A stretch of 29,902 nt of DNA from CAYTEO01 sp964436825 (GTDB lineage: Bacteria; Krumholzibacteriota; Krumholzibacteriia; LZORAL124-64-63): the NCBI GenBank assembly GCA_964436825.1, contig CAYTEO010000033.1, forward strand, positions 1-29,902. Direction: 5' to 3'. The position numbers were made by a program, and so were the translations under genes. How positions within the stretch are numbered: position 1 is the stretch's first letter; each line of letters starts with the position of its first letter. This document shows, in pieces, positions 9,596 to 17,533 of the stretch. The notes under the pieces are model-generated. The model made no database searches. It saw only the letters and a list, made by a program, of their open reading frames with translations, and was not told the DNA's origin.

Positions 9596-10407
9596 TCATT
9601 TCAGCAACGCCAGCTTGCCGACCTGCACCCGCCCGCCGACAACCGACCGGTAGAAATACACTCCCGAAGCAACCGGCACGCCATGACCATCCCGGCCGTC
9701 CCAGCTCCACTCGTGCTGCCCCATGTCGTACTCGCCACCGGCCAGCTTCTTCACAACGCGGCCCTTCAGGTCCGGGTGGTTCAGGTCGAACCCGCTGTCG
9801 ATGATCGCCACCACCACGCTGGAATCACCCGTGGTGATCGCCCAGGCTCGGTCAAGTCCCAGCAGCGGCAGGTACCACTGCCGGTAGTGCTCGATCGGCA
9901 GGTACTGCGGATCGTCACACCCCTCGTGATGGTGATTCAGCTCCCAGCGGAAGGAGTGGTTGTACCAGTAGTCGTTGGGCTCCACGACATGTGGCGTCGC
10001 CAGCGGACCTACCGTTCAGCTCTCGGTGGCATAGTCCACCGAGGGATCGGCCTCCAGGTCCGTGCAGATGCTCTTGACGTCGTCGCTGTCGGAGAACACC
10101 AGCCAGTAGACATTCGTCAGGCAGGCATCCGGGGTGTGCCAGAGCTGCCGGCCCCACTTGAAACCCGTGCTGGACAGGATCCCCTTCACGCTCCCGTACT
10201 TGCAGCTGTCCAGGCTCGTGAAGACGAAGTCACCGTCGGCGCCGAACGCCTTGTCGGCCTTGTTCACAAACGACACGATGACGTGCTGGTCGGCCGCACT
10301 GTCACTGGCGGCGCCCATGCCCACGAGCAGGATCAGAAGGAAGGAAGGAAGGAAGGAAGCAATCCTCGTGCGAAACGTTTCACTCGCCCATGCGGCAGAC
10401 ACACCAT
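9596..10407 (-). pseudogene. Subtilase (S8) relic: prodomain and catalytic Asp joined to FlgD-like C-terminus
   Basis: The frame encodes a signal-peptide region, an N-terminal prodomain-like segment (QHVIVSFVNKADKAF...LEADPSVDYATES), then PHVVEPNDYWYN and the S8 aspartate motif VVVAIIDSGFDLNHPDLKG. Immediately afterwards it becomes a FlgD-type tail, YDMGQHEWSWDGRDGHG, VPVASGVYFYRS. The catalytic His (HGTH), Asn and Ser (GTSMA) regions are absent, so roughly the central 200-plus residues of a normal subtilase are missing. An in-frame TGA at 10018-10016 further interrupts it after YATES. The ATG at 10407 has GGGAGG at ideal spacing but is out of frame with the body because of the GAAG tract at 10336-10359; GTG 10402 is in frame. 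The stop overlaps the next gene's possible ATG. It cannot be an active protease. Confidence 0.85.
10336..10359. repeat. (GAAG)6 tetranucleotide tract in the signal-peptide region
   Basis: Six perfect tandem copies of GAAG on the plus strand (CTTC in the coding direction). They encode LPSF-type residues of the hydrophobic core of the subtilase signal peptide. Copy-number change would shift the frame by one base per unit. With six copies, translation from ATG 10407 stops at TGA 10335-10333 directly after the tract. Confidence 0.95.
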
Positions 10408-10461
10408 GAAGACCTCCCTGGTGGAAGCTCACGTGATGCGAATGTGCGGGCGAGTGGAATG

Positions 10462-10490
10462 ATCCTACCCCAGCCGTCTCCACGTGTCAA
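10462..10490 (-). promoter_or_regulatory. Sigma70 promoter of the subtilase relic
   Basis: On the minus strand, a perfect TTGACA (10490-10485), a 17-bp spacer and TAGGAT (10467-10462; 4 of 6). The predicted start site lies about 45 bases before ATG 10407. This is the best -35 in the window and shows that the longer open frame upstream of 10407 is leader, not coding. Confidence 0.65.
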
Positions 10491-10527
10491 CCACCGTGCC
10501 ATACCGCCGCCGGTCTGCCGGGCATCC

Positions 10528-11688
10528 TCAAGGCAACACTAGCCGGTACCCCACCACCTCCGTCTGCACCGCCGGGCCCTCGCCGGCCGGTGGCATGGGA
10601 TCGGCCGTCCGGCAGAACGGAGTGTCCCGGTATCCCTTGACCAGCACACAGCGGTCGGGAGCCAGGAAGAACAGCTCGTCCCGCCCGCGGACCCCCGCGC
10701 ACGTCACGGCGATGGGCGGCAGCGGCGTGCCCTCGGCGTCGTAGCGCAGGTACCAGGTCATCGCCCCGTCCACCGGCGGCGGGGCGGACGGCTCCACCCA
10801 GAGCTGCCCGTCGGGGTAGGCCAGCAGGCGGCGGATGGCCGGCTCGTCGGGGAGCAGCTCCACCGCCATCTCGTACGGCAGGCTGCGGAAGCGACGGTCC
10901 AGGCGGCGGCGCAGCTCCGCGAGCCGGGCCTCGCTCCGGTGCGGGGCGGTGAGCCCGGTGTCGATGCGACGCACCGCGTGGCCGGCGCGGTCCAGCAGCA
11001 GGATCGTGCCTTCGTCGCGCCGGGGGGCGATGGCCAGCAGTCCGTCCGCGGTGACGGTCCAGCGCCCGAACAGCACGCCGTCGTGCTCCTGCCAGGTGCG
11101 CGACGCCACCTTCCGGGCCACCACCGGCCCGTACCAGCGCACCGACACGGTGCCGTCCGGCCCCACGTCGCCGATCACGGTCTGCTCGGTCAGGCTCTCG
11201 CCGTCGAACCCGCCGGTGGCCAGGGCCGCCAGCAGGTGCTGCCCGGTGGCATGGGCCTCGTCCAGGGTGGCCTCGGCGCTGTCGGGCAGGGAAAGATCCA
11301 CCGACGGGGCAGGCCGTCCGTCCGGCGTCAGGGTCACCAAGCGGGGCGACATGACCTGCATCCCGGCCAGCCGGCCGTCCGGCAGGCGCAGCAGGTCCCG
11401 CGGGTGGCGGAACTCGCCGGGACCGTCCCCCTCGCGACCCAGGGTGTCCACGATGGCGCCGTCCGGCCCCACGCGCAGGATGTGTGCGAGCTGGGCGTCG
11501 AGCAGGTCCACCGTGCCGCCGGGGCCGGGCACGGCCCGGGTCACCGCCCCCAGCAGGAGCGTATCGTCCGGGGCCAGGCGCCAGAGCTCGGTGGCGGAAA
11601 CCGGGCGGCAGGAGGGTGCGGCCATTCCCCTGACGGCCAGCGCCAGCACGAGAAGGACCGGGATACCGCGACGCGCTGCGACGGTCAT
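10528..11688 (-). CDS. Secreted 6-bladed beta-propeller protein (386 aa)
   Basis: ATG 11688 is preceded by GGAGGTGATCC, a nearly ideal ribosome site. A signal peptide covers residues 1-23 (RRGIPVLLVLALAVRGMAA). The mature protein is built of propeller blades: LAHILRVGPDGAIVDTLG, then GREGDGPGEFRHPRDLLRLPDGRLAG, a diagnostic motif of the 6-bladed propeller family, SPRLVTLTPDGR, DGLLAIAPRRDEGTILLLD, and LLAYPDGQLWVE. A late segment, DELFFLAPDRCVLVKGYRD, closes the propeller. These proteins are usually periplasmic or surface exposed and bind unknown ligands. The gene is monocistronic: a divergent cysQ-like gene lies 187 bp upstream, and the subtilase promoter lies just downstream. Confidence 0.83.
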   Translation of the reverse strand: MTVAARRGIPVLLVLALAVRGMAAPSCRPVSATELWRLAPDDTLLLGAVTRAVPGPGGTVDLLDAQLAHILRVGPDGAIVDTLGREGDGPGEFRHPRDLLRLPDGRLAGMQVMSPRLVTLTPDGRPAPSVDLSLPDSAEATLDEAHATGQHLLAALATGGFDGESLTEQTVIGDVGPDGTVSVRWYGPVVARKVASRTWQEHDGVLFGRWTVTADGLLAIAPRRDEGTILLLDRAGHAVRRIDTGLTAPHRSEARLAELRRRLDRRFRSLPYEMAVELLPDEPAIRRLLAYPDGQLWVEPSAPPPVDGAMTWYLRYDAEGTPLPPIAVTCAGVRGRDELFFLAPDRCVLVKGYRDTPFCRTADPMPPAGEGPAVQTEVVGYRLVLP

Positions 11689-11875
11689 GGATCACCTCCC
11701 GGGTACAGGTACGGAACACCCTTGATGAATTAATGCACGAGCCGCCAACCTGCTGCAACACAGCCCTTCACCTCCCCCCGTCCTTGCCGATCACCTCCCG
11801 GTGAGCGACCGTTGTGCGGTCCCGGCGCCACGGGAGGCGCCGGTCCGATCCACCGCCCGACCGAAAGGCCGACCC
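11689..11875. other. Divergent intergenic region with a stem-loop in the cysQ-side leader
   Basis: This 187-bp gap separates the propeller gene (-) from the cysQ-like gene (+). A perfect 8-bp inverted repeat, CCGGCGCC (11822-11829) and GGCGCCGG (11836-11843) with loop ACGGGA, lies 32 bp before ATG 11876. It would form a leader hairpin on the plus transcript. An AT-rich patch around 11724-11734 (minus strand TTGCAG, 17 bp, CATTAA) is a weak promoter candidate for the propeller gene. I found no convincing plus-strand promoter. Confidence 0.4.
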
Positions 11876-12883
11876 ATGCTGCCGACCGTCACCCACCACG
11901 CCGTGGAACTCGCCGCCGCCGTGGCCGCCGTCCGCGAGGCGGGCCGCCTGTGCCGCACCGTCCAGCGGGGGATCGACCCCGGCACGCTGGAGAAGAAGGA
12001 CCGCAGCCCGGTGACCGTGGCCGACTTCGGCAGCCAGGCCCTGGTCTGCCGCGCCCTTGGCGAGCGGTTCCCCGACGACCCGATCGTGGGCGAGGAGGAC
12101 GCCGCCGCCCTGCGCGATCCCGCCAACGCCGCCCTGCTGGAGCAGGTCGTCGGCCATGTGCGGGAGCTGCGCCCCGATGCCGACGCGGACGACGTCTGCG
12201 CCTGGATCGACCGCGGCGGCGCCGACGGCACCGCTCCGCGCTACTGGACCCTGGATCCCATCGACGGCACCAAGGGCTTCCTGCGCGGGCAGCAGTACGC
12301 CGTGGCCCTGGCGCTGCTGGAGGACGGCGCGTTGCAGGTGGCGGCCCTCTGCTGCCCCAACCTGGGCGCGTCGCTGGCCGAGGGAAACGGCGCCGGCAGC
12401 GTCTTCTGCGCGGTGAGGGGCGAGGGCGCCTGGCAGCTCCCCATGGCCGACGACGACACCGCGCCGGTCCCGGTGCACGTGAGCGACCAGGCCGACACCA
12501 CCCTGATCCGGTTCTGCGAGTCGGTGGAGGCGGCCCACTCCTCCCACGGCGACGCGGCCCGCATCGCCGAGCGTCTGCGCATCGCCGCCGCCCCGGCCCG
12601 GCTGGACAGCCAGACCAAGTACGCGGTGGTGGCCCGGGGCGAGGCCGAGGCCTACCTGCGCCTGCCCAGGAGCGCCGAGTACCAGGAGAAGATCTGGGAC
12701 CACGCCGCCGGTGCGCTGGTGGTCACCGAGGCTGGCGGCCGGGTGACCGACATCCACGGCCGGCCGCTGGACTTCGGCCACGGGCGGATCCTGGCGGCCA
12801 ACAGCGGCGTGATCGTCACCAACGGACACGTCCACGACGCGGTGCTGGAGGCCATCGCGGCGCTGGGGATCGGGCGGTTCTAG
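11876..12883 (+). CDS. cysQ: 3'(2'),5'-bisphosphate nucleotidase, CysQ/HAL2-like (335 aa)
   Basis: ATG 11876 has AAAGG seven bases upstream; the longer frame from 11801 lacks family character. The protein belongs to the lithium-sensitive, Mg-dependent FIG/inositol-monophosphatase superfamily. Metal-binding motifs are in order: GEED at 72-75, DPIDGTKGF at 127-135 and WDHAAGALVVTEAGG near residue 285. KKDRSPVTVADFGSQ around residue 40 and QTKYAVVARGEAEAYLRLP in the second half match the bisphosphate nucleotidase branch. These enzymes hydrolyse 3'-phosphoadenosine 5'-phosphate from sulfate assimilation or acyl-carrier-protein maturation. Length of about 335 suits the HAL2-like branch better than short E. 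coli-type CysQ. Cytoplasmic. No sulfate genes lie nearby, so a housekeeping PAP-removal role is inferred. Confidence 0.88.
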   Translation: MLPTVTHHAVELAAAVAAVREAGRLCRTVQRGIDPGTLEKKDRSPVTVADFGSQALVCRALGERFPDDPIVGEEDAAALRDPANAALLEQVVGHVRELRPDADADDVCAWIDRGGADGTAPRYWTLDPIDGTKGFLRGQQYAVALALLEDGALQVAALCCPNLGASLAEGNGAGSVFCAVRGEGAWQLPMADDDTAPVPVHVSDQADTTLIRFCESVEAAHSSHGDAARIAERLRIAAAPARLDSQTKYAVVARGEAEAYLRLPRSAEYQEKIWDHAAGALVVTEAGGRVTDIHGRPLDFGHGRILAANSGVIVTNGHVHDAVLEAIAALGIGRF

Positions 12884-12899
12884 ACAGGCCGCGGCGCGC

Positions 12900-13799
12900 T
12901 CACCCCACCCACAGCCCCACCGCCAGCAGCAGCGGCGCGGCGTGGACCAGGGCCACGTTGCGACCCAGGACGGGGACCAGCGCCGGGATGTCGTCGGCGT
13001 GGTCGGCCGCTCCGTGCCACGTCGCGACGGCCAGCGGCAACGTGGCCACCACCAGCAGCGACCACGCCGGCAGGAAACCGGCGCGCCACCCGCCCACGAC
13101 CGACGCGTAGGTCAGCAGCAACAGCAAGCCGTAGACCCTGACCGCCGCCCCGCGGCCGTGGACGACCACCAGGTGCCGCCGGCCCACCCGCGCATCGGCC
13201 TCCACGTCCGGCAACTGGTTCAGCAGCAGCAGGCCGCTGACCAGCCACAGCGGCACCAGCGACGCGACCCAGGCCGTCGGCCCGTAGCGGCCGCCCAGGA
13301 CGTACGCCGTACCGACGACCATCAGCGTCCCGAAGCCCAGCCCCGGCGCCAGCAGGCAGAGCAGGACCGAGCGGGTCAGCCAGCGGGTGTAGAGAACGAC
13401 CAGCAGCAGGCCGGCCAGTCCCAGCGGGGCGATCCCCCAGCCGCGCAGCCGGATGAAGTAGACCCCCACCGCGATGGTGACCAGGACGGCCACGATGCCG
13501 GTCCAGAGCGCCAGCGGCGCCGCCTCGGGATGGGCCTGCAGGGTGCCGCTGCCCCCGCTGAATGGAGTACGGACGGTGATCTCGTCCAGGCGGCTGCGGA
13601 AGTCGTCGTACTCGTTCAGGGCGTTGACGGCCACGTGGGCCGCCAGGGCGCCCAGCAGTGCCAGCGCCACCGGCAGGGGGGCAAGGGTGGCGCCGTCGCG
13701 GGCGGCGGCCGCCGCGCCCAGCAGGACACAGACCGGCGGCAGGGTCAGGAACGGCAACCGCATGGGGCCGAGGATGAGCGATACTGTCTTCCCTGACAT
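12900..13799 (-). CDS. UbiA-superfamily prenyltransferase, MenA-like (299 aa)
   Basis: ATG 13799 has GGGAGG three bases upstream. Eight to nine hydrophobic helices are visible. The first aspartate-rich loop is VNALNEYDDFRSRLDEITVRT (about residues 58-78), and the second is NQLPDVEADARVGRRHLVV around residue 195. Both occupy the positions of the Mg-diphosphate-binding NDxxDxxxD-type motifs of UbiA enzymes. NEYDDFRSxLD and FSGGSGTL after it recall 1,4-dihydroxy-2-naphthoate prenyltransferases (MenA), which attach the isoprenoid tail in menaquinone synthesis. No other men genes are present, so the aromatic acceptor is not proven. It is convergent with the cysQ-like gene (16-bp gap) and 98 bp downstream of msrA on the same strand. 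Confidence 0.85.
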   Translation of the reverse strand: MSGKTVSLILGPMRLPFLTLPPVCVLLGAAAAARDGATLAPLPVALALLGALAAHVAVNALNEYDDFRSRLDEITVRTPFSGGSGTLQAHPEAAPLALWTGIVAVLVTIAVGVYFIRLRGWGIAPLGLAGLLLVVLYTRWLTRSVLLCLLAPGLGFGTLMVVGTAYVLGGRYGPTAWVASLVPLWLVSGLLLLNQLPDVEADARVGRRHLVVVHGRGAAVRVYGLLLLLTYASVVGGWRAGFLPAWSLLVVATLPLAVATWHGAADHADDIPALVPVLGRNVALVHAAPLLLAVGLWVG

Positions 13800-13897
13800 G
13801 GTCCCTCCCTTCTCGGCGACGTACGCTGATCACCCGCAGGCGGTCAGTCCGATCGCGAACGCACCTACGCCCCCTGGATTGTGACGTGGAACCGGTT

Positions 13898-14521
<624 letters not shown>

Positions 14522-14559
14522 CGTCGCACCTCCCGCCCCCAGGATCGGCCCAAACGTGA

Positions 14560-14590
14560 CCGCCCGCATCCCCCCGGGGGACGCGGGCGG
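14560..14590 (-). terminator. Long GC stem-loop after the S46 peptidase gene
   Basis: CCGCCCGCATCCCCC pairs with GGGGGACGCGGGCGG with one mismatch, giving a stem of about 13 to 15 bp with a minimal loop. It lies between the S46 stop and the msrA start, both on the minus strand, and is followed in the direction of transcription by a short TTT only. It is probably a terminator or attenuator. Confidence 0.55.
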
Positions 14591-14618
14591 CACGTCGTGA
14601 CGGTGGGCGCGGTCATGC

Positions 14619-16694
14619 CTACTTCATCATCTCGTCGACCAGATGGCGGCCGTCGTAGAGCTTGGTCAGCGCCTCGACGATGGCCGCGGTATGGACGGCC
14701 ACCGCCCGCGCGGCCGCCCCGTCGTAGACGAAGCGGCCGACGAGGCTCTCGATGTTCCCGTCGAAGATCAGTCCCACCAGCTTCCCCTCGCGGTCGACGA
14801 CCGGCGAGCCGCTGTTGCCCCCGATGATATCGCAGGTGCAGACGAAGTTCAGCGGCGTGCGCAGCTCGATGTCGTCGTGGCGGGCCAGCATCCGGCTCGC
14901 GGGACGGTACGGCGGCCGCTCGTCGAAGCCGCAGGCCCGGTCGAACAGGCCGTAGAACGTCGTGCGGTACGGGGCGCGGGTGCCGTTCATGGGATATCCC
15001 TGCACCGTCCCGTAGGAGAGGCGCAGGGTGAACGTGGCGTCGGGGTAGGTGCTCTTGCCGTAGACGGCGAAGCGGGCCCGGCCCAGGTCCTCGGTGGCCC
15101 CGGCGATGACGCTCTCGACGTTGTTCTCCAGCCAGTCGTGCTGCTCGCGCAGGATCGGCTCCAGCCGCAGGACCCACCGCAGCAGCGGGTCGTCGGTGGC
15201 TGCCAGGTCGTCCGGGCCGGCCGCGGCGACGGCGCGCCTCGCCCCGGGATCGGCCAGGCGCGTCCCCTCGATCAGCCGCCGCGCCTGGTCGGCGGGGGAG
15301 CGGCCGTCCAGGGCCGCGGCGACGAAGGGATCGTCGGCGCCCAGCTTGTCGACCAGCCGCTGCAGCGCCCGCTCCAGGACGAACTGCTCCATCTCCGGGA
15401 ACAGGGGCGCCGGGGAGAAGAGACGCAGCCGCAACGAAGCCAGCTCCGCGTCGTGGTAGCCGTCCAGCCGCTCCCCGTCGGGCTTGCGGGTCTCCTGGAC
15501 CAGGCGGACGAGCTGCAGGGCCAGCCGCGGCAGCCGGAAACCGGGCAGGCGGCGGTAGTCGATCTCGTCCGCGCGGGAGAGCTTCACCTGCAGCGCCCGT
15601 TCGATCCGGTCCCAGGCGTCGCCGTAGGCCGCCTGCAGCTCCGGGTCGGCGGCGACCAGGCGACGGAACTCCTCCTCCTGTGCCTGCTTGACGGCCCAGA
15701 CACGGGGATCGCGCAGGCCCCGCAGCTCCCCCTCGCGCGCCTTGCGGCCGTTGGCCAGCCCGAAGATCATCCGGTCCGCCTGCCGGGCCTGCTGCGGTCC
15801 GCGGGCGGCGTACTCGCGGAAGGTGTCGATCATCCAGGCGATCCCTTCCCGCTGGCGGGGGTAGTCGTGGTCCCGCAGGACGGCCAGCTGGGCCAGGGTG
15901 TAGAGGCGGTCCGTGGAGGCGGGATTGCCGACGACGAAGACCAGGTCACCGTCGCGGGCACCGCGTGGATCCAGCTCCAGGTAGTGGTCCGGGCTGTACG
16001 GCTCGCCGTCCTCGTAGACGCGCAGCAGGGCCATGTCCAGGTCGTAGCGGGGATAGGTGAAGTTGTCGTCGTCGCCCCCGAAGTAGGCGGCGTCCACCTC
16101 GGGCGCGAAGACCAGCCGCACGTCGGTGAACGTGCGGTAACGGTAGAGCCAGTACTCCCCGCCGTGATACAGGGAGACGACCTCGCTGCGCAGTCCCGTC
16201 TCGTCGAGGCTCTCCTTCTCGATGGCGGCGATGACCGCCCGGCGCGCCGCCAGGGCCTGCTGGGGATCCATGTCGTCGGTGACGGCCGCCCGGACCCGGT
16301 CGGTGACGTTCTCGTACGACTCCAGGACGCTCAGCTCCAGATCGGGACACGGCAGCTCCTGGTCACGGGTGCGGGCCATGAACCCGTCGCGGACGTAGTC
16401 GTGCTCGTCGTCGGAGACCTTCTGCAGCTGGCCGCGGGCCACGTGGTGGTTCGTCAGGACCAGCCCCTCGGGGCTGACGAACGCCCCCGAGCCGCCGTCG
16501 CCGAAACGGACGGCCGCCAGGCGCAGGTGGTCCAGCCAGCCCTGGTCGGGGACGAAATCGTATCGCTCCCCGAGCTGGGTGACGGGAGGATTGTCGAACG
16601 TCCACATCCCCTCGTCGGCGCGGGCGGGGACGGCGGGCAGGAGCAACAGCGGCGCGGCGACCAGGGCGGCCAGGACGAGCAGCAGGTGTCTCAC
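14619..16694 (-). CDS. S46-family dipeptidyl-peptidase (DPP7/DPP11-like), secreted (691 aa)
   Basis: Residues 1-26 are a signal peptide (LLLVLAALVAAPLLLLPAVPARA), followed by the characteristic DEGMWTFDN mature start. The catalytic triad of this chymotrypsin-like exopeptidase family is visible. His lies in LVLTNHHVARGQ, Asp in the DNFTYPRYDLDMALLRVYED segment, and Ser in CDIIGGNSGSPVVDREG near the C-terminus. Length (691) is normal for S46. These periplasmic enzymes release dipeptides from oligopeptides and support growth on protein. The motif after the serine is FDGN; as I recall, acidic-specific DPP11 enzymes have Arg at the Gly, so hydrophobic (DPP7-like) specificity is suggested. The start is GTG 16694; its GGAG lies only one base away, so the exact start is uncertain, although the signal peptide supports it. 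Confidence 0.93.
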   Translation of the reverse strand: MRHLLLVLAALVAAPLLLLPAVPARADEGMWTFDNPPVTQLGERYDFVPDQGWLDHLRLAAVRFGDGGSGAFVSPEGLVLTNHHVARGQLQKVSDDEHDYVRDGFMARTRDQELPCPDLELSVLESYENVTDRVRAAVTDDMDPQQALAARRAVIAAIEKESLDETGLRSEVVSLYHGGEYWLYRYRTFTDVRLVFAPEVDAAYFGGDDDNFTYPRYDLDMALLRVYEDGEPYSPDHYLELDPRGARDGDLVFVVGNPASTDRLYTLAQLAVLRDHDYPRQREGIAWMIDTFREYAARGPQQARQADRMIFGLANGRKAREGELRGLRDPRVWAVKQAQEEEFRRLVAADPELQAAYGDAWDRIERALQVKLSRADEIDYRRLPGFRLPRLALQLVRLVQETRKPDGERLDGYHDAELASLRLRLFSPAPLFPEMEQFVLERALQRLVDKLGADDPFVAAALDGRSPADQARRLIEGTRLADPGARRAVAAAGPDDLAATDDPLLRWVLRLEPILREQHDWLENNVESVIAGATEDLGRARFAVYGKSTYPDATFTLRLSYGTVQGYPMNGTRAPYRTTFYGLFDRACGFDERPPYRPASRMLARHDDIELRTPLNFVCTCDIIGGNSGSPVVDREGKLVGLIFDGNIESLVGRFVYDGAAARAVAVHTAAIVEALTKLYDGRHLVDEMMK

Positions 16695-16762
16695 GCTCCA
16701 GGGCGGGATTCAGGACAGCGGACCGGCACGGTTTCACCGGCAGGATACGCACGGAAGATCGC

Positions 16763-16787
16763 GGGGTTGCCTCCGCCAGGCAACCCC
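16763..16787. terminator. Perfect 10-bp stem-loop between the B1 and S46 genes
   Basis: GGGGTTGCCT and AGGCAACCCC are exact reverse complements around the loop CCGCC. It lies in the 190-bp gap between the end of B1 and the start of the S46 gene, both on the minus strand. There is no long T-run on either side. It is a likely terminator for B1 or a leader structure of the S46 mRNA. Confidence 0.5.
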
Positions 16788-16804
16788 CTATCGGGCAGAC
16801 GACG

Positions 16805-16830
16805 GGGCCGATCGCCTGCGCGACCGGCCC
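16805..16830 (-). terminator. Second stem-loop downstream of B1
   Basis: GGGCCGATCGC and GCGACCGGCCC pair over 11 positions with one mismatch, loop CTGC. It is 54 bp beyond the B1 stop and upstream of the stem at 16763-16787, making a tandem pair. No T-run follows. Confidence 0.4.
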
Positions 16831-16884
16831 TCCCGTTCTATCCGTGTTGTTTCCGGTCGCGTGCCGAGACGCCCCTGCCCCGGA

Positions 16885-17490
16885 TCAGTAGAGGCTCTTC
16901 AGCTCGCTCCAGGTCAGCGACTCTGCGGGCGTGATCTCGGAGGCCGGCTCGAGGGTCCCTTCCCACACCTCGTCGTAGCCGGCGGCCACACCCGTGGTCG
17001 AGTCCAGGGAGATCAGGAGCGTCCAGTCGTAGCGATCGCCCTCGGGGAAGGTGTCCAGGCGCGAGCCTTCGTTCCAGTCCACGTGGGCGGTACCAGAGCC
17101 TATGCCGGTGGGGTAGGCGTTCCGGGTCAGGCCCAGCAGGTCCCCGCCCAGCAGGAGCGTCCCGTCGGTGTACGTCTCCGGCGCGGCCGGATCGGCCGGC
17201 GTGCCGGCGTCCTCGTAGAGGGCGATCGTCCCGGTGCCGAAATACCTGGAAAAGGCCGTCAGCGAGTCCAGCTGCGCCGTCAGCACCAGGGTGTACTCGT
17301 AACTGGCGAAGTCCAGGGGAAGCGGCGTCGGATCCACCGTCTCGTTCAGGACACAGCGGACGACGATCTGGTCTCCTACCGTCTCCGGCACGACCGCCTG
17401 GCCCGCGAAATCGAACAGCTGCCCGGCCCCGGCCAACACCGGCAGGGCCAGCACCGCGAGCGCCATCGCCGTCTTGATCCACTTGTTCAT
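16885..17490 (-). CDS. Secreted protein B1 of duplicated A-B module (201 aa)
   Basis: ATG 17490 has GGAGGT seven bases upstream. A signal peptide (NKWIKTAMALAVLALPVLAGA) precedes a mature protein starting GQLFDFAGQAVVP. I recognise no named family. Its clear paralog is B2 (26091-26699). The two share the start QLFDF-x-GQAVVP, the segment PLPLDFASY-x-YTLV, a TYTDGTLLLGG-type strand, YDEVWEG/YDEQWDG, and the end [TS]WS-x2-KSLY. The composition is beta-rich and acidic, without catalytic motif, as in structural or binding domains of envelope proteins. It lies 43 bp downstream of A1, with a hairpin between them just before the ribosome site. The C-terminal WSELKSLY is shared in pattern with A1, A2 and B2 and is probably a sorting or anchoring tail (inference). 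Confidence 0.8.
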   Translation of the reverse strand: MNKWIKTAMALAVLALPVLAGAGQLFDFAGQAVVPETVGDQIVVRCVLNETVDPTPLPLDFASYEYTLVLTAQLDSLTAFSRYFGTGTIALYEDAGTPADPAAPETYTDGTLLLGGDLLGLTRNAYPTGIGSGTAHVDWNEGSRLDTFPEGDRYDWTLLISLDSTTGVAAGYDEVWEGTLEPASEITPAESLTWSELKSLY

Positions 17491-17504
17491 CTCACTACCT
17501 CCAT

Positions 17505-17521
17505 GTCCCCCGCGGGGGGAC
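17505..17521. other. Intercistronic hairpin between A1 and B1
   Basis: GTCCCCC and GGGGGAC flank GCG, a perfect 7-bp stem three to four bases upstream of the B1 ribosome site on the minus-strand mRNA. A similarly placed hairpin lies between A2 and B2 (26719-26742). It could tune the B to A ratio through mRNA stability or initiation. Confidence 0.5.
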
Positions 17522-17533
17522 GGGTTCGGCAGG

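Noticed and set aside
9108..10018. Reassignment of TGA to Trp as the explanation for the two in-frame stops
   Set aside because: TGA clearly terminates many intact genes here, including ones with ATGA or TGATG overlaps (5156, 4734, 2033). A genome-wide code change is not supported.
11689..11800. Repeated GATCACCTCCCGG (near 11693 and 11789)
   Set aside because: The first copy is the reverse complement of the propeller gene's ribosome site. The second has no start codon near it on the minus strand and is probably chance in GC-rich DNA.
14643..16934. 763-codon open frame on the plus strand
   Set aside because: Antisense shadow of the S46 peptidase; no family motif, low-complexity VQ/GD/RQ-rich composition.
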